A DNA stretch of 14,180 nt, taken from positions 1-14,180 of the forward strand of contig JAXGTD010000110.1 in NCBI GenBank assembly GCA_040775095.1, read 5' to 3'. This DNA comes from JAXGTD01 sp040775095 (lineage in GTDB: Bacteria > Pseudomonadota > Gammaproteobacteria > Chromatiales > Chromatiaceae). The translations under genes were made by a program, and so were the position numbers. Below are positions 5,159 to 13,084 of the stretch, one piece after another (position 1 is the stretch's first letter; each line of letters starts with the position of its first letter). The notes beneath the pieces are model-generated. The model did not search any database, had not been told where the DNA came from, and saw only the letters and a list, made by a program, of their open reading frames with translations.

Positions 5159-7102
5159 TCAGTCGGCTTCGCCATCAACGAATGAACGCGGCTCGTCGGG
5201 GATCGCGAAACAGAAGTCGCTGCCCCCGCCTGGCCCCGACTCGACCCAGATCGAGCCGCCATGTCGGGCCAGGATCTTGCGGCACACCGCCAGCCCGATG
5301 CCACTGCCGGGATACTCCCCCCGTCCGTGCAGGCGCTTAAAGATACCGAAGATCTGTTCGCGATACTTGGGCTCAATTCCAATTCCGTTGTCGTGCACAC
5401 AAAAACACCAACCGTCCGAGGCCCCGACCGACAACAGCCCGCCCTCCCCCTCGGCGATGCGCCGCGCCGAGACATGCACCTGGGGCAGCTCCTCGGCGTG
5501 GAACTTCACCGCGTTGCCGATCAGGTTCTGCAACAGCTGCACGAGTTGTCCCGCATCGCCGTTCACCTCGGGCAGCGGATCGTGCGTCACCACGGCCCGT
5601 TGCTCCTGGATCAGCTGCCCCAGGTTACCGAGCGCGACCGCGAGGACCTCTTCCATCTGGGCGGGGGCAAAAGGTTTCCCCTTGGTTCCCACCCGGGAGT
5701 AGACGAGCAGATCGTTGATCAGCCCCTTCATGCGGGTTGCACCATCCACCGCGTAGGCAATGAACTCGTCCGCATCCGGGTCCAGGCGCCCCTTGTAGCG
5801 ACGTTCCAGCAGCTGCAGATAGCTTGCCACCATGCGCAACGGTTCCTGCAGATCGTGGGAGGCAACATAGGCAAACTGCTGCAACTCCTCGTTCGAACGG
5901 GACAGCTCGTCCAGGGTTCGATGCAGTTGGGCGTCCGCCGCCTTGCGCTCGGTGATGTCGCGCACCACGCCGATGAACAGGCGTTCTCCGTCGACCTGCA
6001 TCTCACTCACCGCCAGGTCCATGGGGAAGGTCGAGCCGTCCTTGCGCATGCCGCTGACCTCGCGGCCGAGACCGATGATCTTCCGAACGCCGGTGGTCAG
6101 ATAGTTGTTCAAGTATTCGTCATGCCCATGCGCATAGGGTTCCGGCATCAACACCCGGACGTTTTGTCCCAATAGCGCGTCCCTTGCATGACCGAACAGA
6201 TCGACCGCCGCCGGATTGACGCTCTGGATCAGGCCCTGGGTATCGATCACAACAATGCCGTCGACGATCGTGTCGAGCAGTGTGCGCAGGCGCACCTCGC
6301 GCGACCGCGCCTTGGCCTCGGCCTCCTTGCGCAGATCGATCTCGCGCTCGAGCTCCTCGCGCGAGGCCAGGGACTGCCTGAGCCGGTCGATCACCCGATC
6401 GAAGGACCGGGACAACCGACCGATCTCGTCGTTCCCCCCGGTGCCGACACGGGCATCGAGGTCTCCACCAGCGATGACCTCGGTCGCCTGCTGCAGCCTG
6501 GCCAGGGGCCCGAGCACACTGCGCCCGATGACCAGCGCCAGCAGCGTCAGCACCAGCGTGGCGCCCAGGGTGAGGACGATGATCCACGACCCGCTGCGCC
6601 CGTGGGCGGCCCGGTGTGCATCCTGCACGGCTTGGGCAAGCGATTGGATATCGGACATGATGGCCTGGGCGTTGGAGAGGATGCGCCCTGCCAGACGCGC
6701 CCACCTCTGCTCGGCGGCCGCTGGCGGCGGCCCGTGGTCGCCGGTCGCCGGCGGACGGGTCAATCTCGCGAAGAGCTCCCCGAGCTCCTGCACCTCCACG
6801 CCCACGCGGTCCATGGTCTGCGACTGCCCTCCCCACTCCGGGTCTATGGCGGCGACCTGTTCGGTGAGCGATCGATACGCCGTCGCCCACTGTTGCCGGA
6901 CGCGCGGGCTCTCGGGGGCCGAGACAAGCTCTTGACTCACCAGGGCGAGAGAGGAGGCGAGCCGGCTCACCGAGCTCAGTTCCTGGTCCTGCTGCAGCGC
7001 GCGATCGAGCTCGTGCGACGTGGACAGCACGATGGCACTGATCGCCGCACCCAGGACGATGGGCAACAGCGCCATGATGCGCCAACGCGTGGCGACGCTC
7101 AT
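5159..7102 (-). CDS. Membrane sensor histidine kinase (TM-sensor-TM-HAMP-PAS-HisKA-HATPase), Cph1-type kinase core
   Basis: A 647-residue inner-membrane kinase. TM1 is at about 9-27, an Ala-rich, probably helical extracytoplasmic region at 28-172, and TM2 at 173-193. HAMP spans about 194-247, a short coiled region follows, and PAS is at about 268-386. HisKA has H416 in FAYVASHDLQEPLR, and the ATPase shows the N box (N526, N530), DNGIGIE (571-577), FGIFKRLHGRG and GSGIGL (599-604). The kinase core is of the kind found in phytochrome-like kinases that pair with Rcp1 regulators, and an Rcp1-like gene follows directly. The PAS domain resembles that of FixL (LMPEPYAHGHDEYLNNYL, IIGLGREVSG), but the haem-ligand His is replaced by K341. 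The start at 7102 is chosen because TM1 begins there and the upstream open frame (to 7282) has no family-like sequence. It is the likely signal input to the downstream kai genes; its ligand is unknown. Confidence 0.93.
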   Translation of the reverse strand: MSVATRWRIMALLPIVLGAAISAIVLSTSHELDRALQQDQELSSVSRLASSLALVSQELVSAPESPRVRQQWATAYRSLTEQVAAIDPEWGGQSQTMDRVGVEVQELGELFARLTRPPATGDHGPPPAAAEQRWARLAGRILSNAQAIMSDIQSLAQAVQDAHRAAHGRSGSWIIVLTLGATLVLTLLALVIGRSVLGPLARLQQATEVIAGGDLDARVGTGGNDEIGRLSRSFDRVIDRLRQSLASREELEREIDLRKEAEAKARSREVRLRTLLDTIVDGIVVIDTQGLIQSVNPAAVDLFGHARDALLGQNVRVLMPEPYAHGHDEYLNNYLTTGVRKIIGLGREVSGMRKDGSTFPMDLAVSEMQVDGERLFIGVVRDITERKAADAQLHRTLDELSRSNEELQQFAYVASHDLQEPLRMVASYLQLLERRYKGRLDPDADEFIAYAVDGATRMKGLINDLLVYSRVGTKGKPFAPAQMEEVLAVALGNLGQLIQEQRAVVTHDPLPEVNGDAGQLVQLLQNLIGNAVKFHAEELPQVHVSARRIAEGEGGLLSVGASDGWCFCVHDNGIGIEPKYREQIFGIFKRLHGRGEYPGSGIGLAVCRKILARHGGSIWVESGPGGGSDFCFAIPDEPRSFVDGEAD

Positions 7103-7410
7103 CGCCACGCCGCCAACTGCTGTTGACGGCCCCGGCCGGGATTGGTATCGATCATTGCAGGCTGGCCAGAGTCCCTGGCCCGCGTCTGACCAGGGTCGCC
7201 GGCAGGTCCTCGGCTGGCAGAAACGACCGGCGCAGGTCGCCGTGGATGAGCCCTCGGTCCATGATGAGGAATCAACGTGCACCGCCCAGGCCCGCCGGGT
7301 GTCAATGCGCTTGCCGCGGTAACCCGCCGGCGCGATGGAGCCTGCCGCGGGGCGTGACTGTCGAGGTGGGAGCCGACGAGATATCCGGAAGCCATCCGAT
7401 CAGCATCTAC
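7103..7410 (-). other. Intergenic region before the kinase-kai cluster
   Basis: No gene can be supported in these 308 bases. On the minus strand a perfect TTGACA stands at 7305-7300, but the best -10 at 17 bases (GTGCAC) is poor. It may be an activator-dependent promoter of the cluster or chance. CCCTGG/CCAGGG near 7170-7195 could form a 6-bp hairpin. No U-tract terminator was found after the tautomerase gene, so read-through from the upstream pair is possible. Confidence 0.4.
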
Positions 7411-7755
7411 CTAAAACGTGCCGCCGTCGAACCCGAACATGTGCCTCGGTGGTGACGCGAACTCGATGTAGACACGATCCGCCGGCACCCCCAGGTGCGC
7501 CTGCACCAGTGCACAAAGACCCGCGGAGAGCTCGGCGGTGCGCTGCTCGGGCAGCCCCAGGCTCTTGAGCTCCAGATAGGCCAGGGGTGAGGTGTCGCCG
7601 CCAAAGCTCATCGCGGGTGTCAGCTCGAGGATCAGCATCACGTACCGCTCGGGCTTGCCCAACATCTCGGCGACCTCCTGAGACGCGGCCCTCAACAGCT
7701 CAGCGCGAGCGCCAAGCGCCAGCTCGACATTGGTCTGAATCTTCAGCGTCGGCAT
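7411..7755 (-). CDS. MIF/4-oxalocrotonate-superfamily tautomerase (phenylpyruvate tautomerase-like)
   Basis: A 114-residue protein of the macrophage migration inhibitory factor family, typically a trimeric enzyme that ketonises enols such as phenylpyruvate through an N-terminal proline. After Met removal Pro is the first residue (MPTLKIQTNV), the catalytic base of the family. Lys34 in GKPERYVML matches the active-site Lys of MIF. The C-terminus IEFASPPRHMFGFDGGTF follows the MIF ending with a conserved aromatic-rich turn and STF-like close. Length equals the family norm of about 115. An AGGAG seven bases before this ATG decides the start against the longer frame from 7782. It lies 17 bases after the DUF4124 gene, so the two are probably co-transcribed. 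The physiological substrate cannot be told from sequence. Confidence 0.9.
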   Translation of the reverse strand: MPTLKIQTNVELALGARAELLRAASQEVAEMLGKPERYVMLILELTPAMSFGGDTSPLAYLELKSLGLPEQRTAELSAGLCALVQAHLGVPADRVYIEFASPPRHMFGFDGGTF

Positions 7756-7762
7756 CGCGGAT

Positions 7763-7767
7763 CTCCT
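7763..7767 (-). promoter_or_regulatory. Ribosome binding site fixing the tautomerase start
   Basis: AGGAG is seven bases ahead of the ATG at 7755-7753. It places the catalytic proline directly after the initiator Met, as this enzyme family requires, and rules out the open-frame extension to 7782, which would bury that proline. Confidence 0.75.
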
Positions 7768-7772
7768 GGCAG

Positions 7773-8258
7773 TCAGTGACAAAGCAGCTCAATCTGGTCG
7801 CGGGTCTCGCGCAGCAGGGCCGCCCGCTCCTCCTCGGAGAGCAGCTTCAGCTCCCCATCCGGGGTGCGCAGCATCCGCGCGCCAATGCCCTCGAGCGTAG
7901 CCCGATTCTGCCGCGCGGCCTCGCAGGCCGCCTGCTGGCGCTCCCGCCCCGCGGCCTCCCCCGCCTGCTCCACGGCCATGGCCGCGTCTTCGTGCGCATC
8001 CTGCTCGGCCTCGAGCTGGCGGCGCAGCCGCTCGCGCGCGGCTTCGGCCTCCGCCTGGGACGGCCCGGACGGCGGACGCAGCCGGATCGCATCCCCGGAG
8101 GCCGGCGGCGACTGCGAGTAGACGGTGACCCCGTCCTCGTCGACAGAACGATACAGATCCGCGCCCCCCGCTACCGCCCAGCACAGGGATAGGCATCCGA
8201 GCACGACGCGCATCGCGCTCGCGCTCATGCGGGGAGGGCTTCGGCGCAACCAGCGCAT
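7773..8258 (-). CDS. Exported DUF4124-domain protein with coiled coil
   Basis: A 161-residue protein of unknown function. Residues 1-33 look like a signal peptide: an Arg-rich n-region (MRWLRR), a hydrophobic stretch MRVVLGCLSLCWAVAG and a probable cleavage after GGA. The mature part opens with DLYRSVDEDGVTVYSQSPP (34-52), the short DUF4124 motif common in exported gammaproteobacterial proteins. A Glu/Arg/Ala-rich coiled coil runs from about 67 to 120, and the C-terminus ends with C160. C112 and C160 are the only cysteines in the mature region and could form a disulfide. The first ATG (8258) has GGAG seven bases upstream; internal starts at residues 11 or 16 would shorten the signal peptide and remain possible. 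It precedes the tautomerase by 17 bases and has its own promoter candidate. Periplasmic location is inferred. Confidence 0.85.
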   Translation of the reverse strand: MRWLRRSPPRMSASAMRVVLGCLSLCWAVAGGADLYRSVDEDGVTVYSQSPPASGDAIRLRPPSGPSQAEAEAARERLRRQLEAEQDAHEDAAMAVEQAGEAAGRERQQAACEAARQNRATLEGIGARMLRTPDGELKLLSEEERAALLRETRDQIELLCH

Positions 8259-8302
8259 CGCTCGGCTCCGGACCTCGGGGATCTAGGGGGATCTGGTGGC
8301 CG

Positions 8303-8332
8303 AGTATCCGAGAAGCGCCAGGACCCGGTCAA
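8303..8332 (-). promoter_or_regulatory. Putative promoter of the DUF4124-tautomerase pair
   Basis: Minus-strand TTGACC (8332-8327) and GATACT (8308-8303) are separated by 18 bases, giving a leader of about 38 nt before the ATG at 8258. It is divergent to the ilv promoter about 100 bases away. If the kinase-kai cluster lacks a strong promoter, this one could also read into it. Confidence 0.5.
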
Positions 8333-8429
8333 CGCCGATCCGCCAGACCCGTCGCGCGCCGTCGGGTCGCGGACGCTACCCCTTCGGCGGCAGAATGCCC
8401 GACAGGCGGGGCGGCCCTAGATCCGTGCC

Positions 8430-8459
8430 TTGACCAGGGCCCATCGTCTCTTGTATGTT
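8430..8459 (+). promoter_or_regulatory. Putative sigma70 promoter of the ilvI-ilvH-ilvC operon
   Basis: TTGACC (8430-8435) and TATGTT (8454-8459) are spaced 18 bases apart, predicting a start near 8466 and a leader of about 247 nt before the GTG of ilvI. It is the best promoter-like match in the 454-base gap between the divergent genes. The rest of the gap (8259-8712) holds no gene I can support. Confidence 0.5.
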
Positions 8460-8507
8460 CGAGCGTTTTCCAGAACGCACTCGTCTATACCACGCGCGCG
8501 AGCTTTT

Positions 8508-8561
8508 CCCGGGTCGCTCGGGGTTTCGGCTTCCCGGCCCCGGGTCCCTCGGACCCGGGGC
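8508..8561 (+). promoter_or_regulatory. Leader hairpin with competing upstream segment, ilv operon
   Basis: GCCCCGGGTCC (8537-8547) and GGACCCGGGGC (8551-8561) form a perfect 11-bp stem around the loop CTC. The element CCCGGGTC occurs at 8539-8546 and also at 8508-8515, and both copies are complementary to GACCCGGG at 8552-8559. Two mutually exclusive pairings are therefore possible, as in attenuators. No U-run follows, so simple intrinsic termination is unlikely, and no Ile/Leu/Val-rich leader peptide was recognised. A role in mRNA folding, Rho-dependent attenuation or protein binding is conjecture. Confidence 0.45.
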
Positions 8562-8700
8562 ATCCAACGCCGGCTCAGCGGGCGCCGCGCGCGTCCAGGA
8601 CCCCCGCCGCGTCGCCGACGCTCGGGTCCGGCGCGTGGTTCGCACCGCTGCCAATCGACCTGCGCGCTCTGTCTCGCATATGGGCGTAGCCCGATCCGAT

Positions 8701-8705
8701 GGAGG
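8701..8705 (+). promoter_or_regulatory. Ribosome binding site deciding the GTG start of ilvI
   Basis: A consensus GGAGG is followed after seven bases by GTG (8713-8715). The frame is open back to 8455, but that extension overlaps the -10 hexamer and has no family-like sequence, and the later ATG at residue 20 lacks such a site. The GTG is therefore preferred. Confidence 0.75.
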
Positions 8706-8712
8706 ATCACCA

Positions 8713-10497
<1,785 letters not shown>

Positions 10498-10512
10498 GCC
10501 GGAAACAAGCTG

Positions 10513-11004
10513 ATGAGACACATCCTGTCGATGCTGGTCGAGAACGAATCCGGCGCGCTGTCGCGCATCGCCGGTCTGTTCTCCGCCCGCGGTTACAACA
10601 TCGAGTCGCTCACCGTCGCCCCCACCGACGACCCGTCGCTCTCGCGCATGACCCTGGTCACCGTGGGCAACGACGACATCGTCGAGCAGATCAAGAAACA
10701 GCTCAACAAGCTCATCGACGTGGTCAAGCTGCTCGACCTGTCCGACGGACCCCACGTCGAGCGCGAGATGATGCTGATCAAGCTCAAGGCCGCCGGCCAG
10801 GATCGTGAGGAGCTCAAGCGCCTCGCCGACATCTTCCGGGCCAAGGTCATCGATGTCACCGACGTGAGCTACGTCGTCGAGCTGACCGGCGCATCGAGAA
10901 AGCTCGACGCCTTCATCCAGGCCGTGCCCGAGGGACTGATCACCGAGGTGGTCCGCTCCGGCCCCACCGGCATCGCCCGCGGGGACAAGGGCCTCACGCT
11001 CTGA
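10513..11004 (+). CDS. ilvH: Acetohydroxyacid synthase, small regulatory subunit
   Basis: The regulatory partner of the large subunit; it stimulates the enzyme and confers feedback inhibition, typically by valine. At 163 residues it equals E. coli IlvH. The N-terminal ACT domain (about 2-78) has the ENESGALSRIAGLFSARGYN segment that forms the valine site at the dimer interface, and a C-terminal ACT-like domain follows (about 80-160). The ATG lies 15 bases after the ilvI stop with only a weak SD (ggaaac), consistent with translational coupling. ilvN is an alternative name. The assignment is clear from sequence and position. Confidence 0.95.
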   Translation: MRHILSMLVENESGALSRIAGLFSARGYNIESLTVAPTDDPSLSRMTLVTVGNDDIVEQIKKQLNKLIDVVKLLDLSDGPHVEREMMLIKLKAAGQDREELKRLADIFRAKVIDVTDVSYVVELTGASRKLDAFIQAVPEGLITEVVRSGPTGIARGDKGLTL

Positions 11005-11094
11005 CCTTCTGGCGACGCCTGGCACGCATTGGCGGGCGTCGTGAACCAAACCCTCTCCTACAAACGATCACAGGTTTTTGACTCAGGAACACGT

Positions 11095-12117
11095 ATGGCC
11101 ATCAACGTTTACTACGACAAAGACGCCGACCTCTCACTGATCCAGGGCAAACAGGTTGCCATCATCGGTTACGGCTCCCAGGGTCATGCGCACGCCAACA
11201 ACCTCAAGGAGTCGGGAGTCGATGTCGTCGTCGGCCTGCGCCCGGGCTCGGCCTCAGCGGCCAAGGCCGGCAATGCCGGTCTCACGGTCAAGGCCATCCC
11301 CGAGGCGGTCGGCGGAGCGGATGTAGTCATGGTCCTTGCCCCCGACGAGCACCAGGCGACGCTCTACCGGGAGCAGATCGCGCCCAACATCAAACAGGGC
11401 GCGGCGCTCGCGTTCGCCCACGGATTCAACATCCACTTCGGCCAGATCGAGCCGCGTGAAGACCTCGACGTGATCATGATCGCGCCCAAGGGTCCCGGTC
11501 ACCTGGTGCGTTCCACCTACACCCAGGGCGGCGGCGTGCCAAGCCTGATCGCGGTCTACCAGGACGCCACGGGACACGCCCGTGACGTCGCCATGGCCTA
11601 TGCGTCCGCCAACGGCGGCGGCCGCGCAGGCATCATCGAGACGACCTTCCGCGAGGAGTGCGAGACCGACCTGTTCGGCGAGCAGGTCGTGCTCTGCGGC
11701 GGCCTGACCTCCCTGATCCAGAACGGCTTCGAGACCCTGGTGGAGGCCGGCTACGCCCCCGAGATGGCGTATTTCGAGTGCCTGCACGAGGTCAAGCTCA
11801 TCGTCGACCTGATCTACGAGGGCGGCATCGCCAACATGCGCTACTCCATCTCCAACACCGCCGAGTACGGCGACCTGACCCGTGGCCCGCGCATCGTCAC
11901 CGGCGGCACCAAGGCCGAGATGAAGCGCATCCTGGCCGAGATCCAGTCCGGCGAGTTTGCCAAGGAGTTCATCCTCGAGAACCAGGCCGGCGCCCCCAAG
12001 ATGAAGGCGCTGCGTCGCCTGGGCGAGGAGCACCAGATCGAGGAGGTCGGCGAGCGCCTGCGCGAGATGATGCCCTGGATCCGCGAGAAGAAGCTCGTCG
12101 ACAAGAGCAGGAACTGA
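11095..12117 (+). CDS. ilvC: Ketol-acid reductoisomerase (class I, NADPH)
   Basis: Converts acetolactate or acetohydroxybutyrate to the dihydroxy acids in valine and isoleucine synthesis, using NADPH and Mg2+. Its 340 residues are the class I (short) form. The Rossmann motif GYGSQGHAHANNLKESG spans 25-41. RPGSAS (49-54) forms the loop that recognises the NADPH phosphate. His109 lies in AFAHGFNIHFG, the metal ligands are D192 and E196 in ETDLFGEQ, E228 and E232 lie in ECLHEVKL, and substrate Ser253 is in SISNTAEYG. The frame is open to 11029, but the family N-terminus MAINVYYDKDAD and an AGGA six bases upstream set the start at 11095. It lies 90 bases after ilvH on the same strand, giving the common ilvI-ilvH-ilvC arrangement. 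I saw no convincing promoter in that gap. Confidence 0.97.
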   Translation: MAINVYYDKDADLSLIQGKQVAIIGYGSQGHAHANNLKESGVDVVVGLRPGSASAAKAGNAGLTVKAIPEAVGGADVVMVLAPDEHQATLYREQIAPNIKQGAALAFAHGFNIHFGQIEPREDLDVIMIAPKGPGHLVRSTYTQGGGVPSLIAVYQDATGHARDVAMAYASANGGGRAGIIETTFREECETDLFGEQVVLCGGLTSLIQNGFETLVEAGYAPEMAYFECLHEVKLIVDLIYEGGIANMRYSISNTAEYGDLTRGPRIVTGGTKAEMKRILAEIQSGEFAKEFILENQAGAPKMKALRRLGEEHQIEEVGERLREMMPWIREKKLVDKSRN

Positions 12118-12193
12118 CACACCCCCATCCGAGGCGTTGACCACGCGGGCCGCGGGCGGTCCAGCGCCTCGACGCCATTCCCCCCTGATGATG

Positions 12194-12227
12194 GCGCGAT
12201 CCGGGCACCGGCGTGTCCGGATCGCGC
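12194..12227 (+). terminator. Large hairpin downstream of ilvC (possible transcript end)
   Basis: GCGCGATCCGG (12194-12204) and CCGGATCGCGC (12217-12227) form a perfect 11-bp stem with a 12-base loop, 76 bases after the ilvC stop and before the next promoter. There is no U-run on either side, so it is either a non-canonical or Rho-assisted terminator, or a 3' stabilising structure for the ilv mRNA. Confidence 0.45.
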
Positions 12228-12336
12228 GCCGATCGAGCGCGCGCTAGGGCGCGAGCGGCATCCCCCAACCCCACCCAATGGCCCCGTTGCGCCAGAAAAT
12301 ACACGGGGCGTGCCGGCCGACGCGTGGCGGTGTATA

Positions 12337-12379
12337 ACCTGGCTCCCGCCCTTGTGCGCCGATTGTGACCTGGTTCCCG
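12337..12379 (+). repeat. Pair of 12-bp direct repeats upstream of the rfaH promoter
   Basis: ACCTGGCTCCCG (12337-12348) and ACCTGGTTCCCG (12368-12379) match at 11 of 12 positions and are 31 bases apart, about three helical turns. The second copy ends near -36 relative to the predicted start, where a -35 box would normally stand and none is good. This is the geometry of an activator site overlapping -35, with a second upstream site on the same face. The rest of the 391-base gap holds no gene I can support. Confidence 0.5.
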
Positions 12380-12388
12380 TGCTTAAAT

Positions 12389-12408
12389 CCCCCGCGGGGG
12401 TATATAAT
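12389..12408 (+). promoter_or_regulatory. Putative rfaH promoter: TATAAT preceded by a GC palindrome
   Basis: A perfect TATAAT (12403-12408) sits two bases after the 12-bp palindrome CCCCCGCGGGGG (12389-12400). The -35 region is weak (TGCTTA at 17 bases). The start is predicted near 12415, leaving a leader of about 95 nt. The palindrome in the spacer could be an operator; with the direct repeats just upstream, the promoter looks regulated. Confidence 0.6.
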
Positions 12409-12428
12409 GCGCCCATGTCCGGGTGAGT

Positions 12429-12441
12429 CAGGGGCGGCGTG
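12429..12441 (+). promoter_or_regulatory. Possible degenerate ops/JUMPstart-like element
   Basis: CAGGGGCGGCGTG in the rfaH leader matches the E. coli JUMPstart/ops run CAGGGGCGGTAGCGTG except for loss of the three bases TAG. It overlaps a small GGCGT/ACGCC hairpin about 15-30 bases after the predicted start, near where RfaH loads on paused polymerase in E. coli. The missing bases matter for recognition, so this may be chance in GC-rich DNA. Confidence 0.25.
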
Positions 12442-12508
12442 GAGACGCCGAACGGGATGCCCCCCGGTCAGTCGTACACGAGAAATCGGCACAGGGAGTC
12501 AATAGGAT

Positions 12509-13018
12509 ATGACGCGTTGGTACGTTGTTCACACCAAGCCCCGACAGGAAATGCTCGCGCAGACCCATCTACACCGCCAGGCATTCCGAACCTACCTTCC
12601 GCTCATTGCACAGACCCGCCGCCGACGCGACCGGCGCGTCGAGGTCATCCTGCCGCTGTTCCCGCGCTACCTGTTCATCCAGGTAAATCTGCGCGAGCAG
12701 TGCACCGCCGCCGTCCGCAGCACCCTCGGCGTCACCGCCATGGTGCGTTTTGGCGACCAGCTGCTACCGGTGCCAGACAGCGTCATCGCCTACCTGCAGG
12801 CCTCCACCGACGCCGACACCGGTCTGCACCGCTTGCATGCACCCAGATTCCAAAAGGGTGACAAGGTCCGGGTCGACAGGGGCCCGTTCGCCGGCCTCGA
12901 GGGCATCTACCAGGCCGAACGCGGCGAAGACCGCTTCATGATCCTGCTCGATTTCCTCGGCCGACAGACCCCCGTCACCCTGAGCAGCGATGCCCTCGCG
13001 TCCCGCTCGGCGGCCTGA
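12509..13018 (+). CDS. rfaH: RfaH-family transcription elongation factor (NusG paralogue)
   Basis: An operon-specific elongation and antitermination factor. In enterobacteria RfaH loads at ops sites in leaders of long polysaccharide and conjugation operons and suppresses Rho termination. It has 169 residues (E. coli RfaH has 162). The NGN domain at 1-105 shows WYVVHTKPRQE, the YLPL segment, the hallmark PLFPRYLFI (49-57) and GVTAMVRFG (74-82). The KOW domain starts at KGDKVRVDRGPFAGLEGIYQ (116-135). It is shorter and more divergent than housekeeping NusG and is not next to rplK or secE, which fits a specialised paralogue. The ATG is preceded by GGGAG ten bases upstream. It lies 66 bases before a nucleotide-sugar gene, consistent with controlling an exopolysaccharide or LPS locus. 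Whether it has the E. coli fold switch cannot be judged. Confidence 0.88.
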   Translation: MTRWYVVHTKPRQEMLAQTHLHRQAFRTYLPLIAQTRRRRDRRVEVILPLFPRYLFIQVNLREQCTAAVRSTLGVTAMVRFGDQLLPVPDSVIAYLQASTDADTGLHRLHAPRFQKGDKVRVDRGPFAGLEGIYQAERGEDRFMILLDFLGRQTPVTLSSDALASRSAA

Positions 13019-13084
13019 TCCCCGCACACCCGACGCAACGCGGACGCCCGCGCAGCCTTCCTATCCAGTATCCCAGGAGCCCCG

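Noticed and set aside
5159..7102. Calling the kinase a haem oxygen sensor (FixL) or a phytochrome
   Set aside because: The haem-ligand His position is Lys341 and there are no GAF/PHY domains; only the PAS fold and the kinase core are shared.
6188..7126. 312-codon plus-strand frame opposite the histidine kinase
   Set aside because: Shadow of the kinase N-terminal half; no domain or plausible start signal.
7103..7282. 60-codon N-terminal extension of the histidine kinase
   Set aside because: The sequence is Cys/Arg/Pro-rich without family likeness, and the first membrane segment starts just after the ATG at 7102.
8455..8712. 86-codon N-terminal extension of IlvI, or a leader peptide in this stretch
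   Set aside because: It overlaps the predicted -10 box, is Arg/Pro/Gly-rich, has no run of Ile, Leu or Val codons, and a much better RBS precedes GTG 8713.
11029..11094. Earlier ilvC start
   Set aside because: The family N-terminus begins at MAINVYYDKDAD with a suitable AGGA six bases upstream; the extra 22 codons show no homology.
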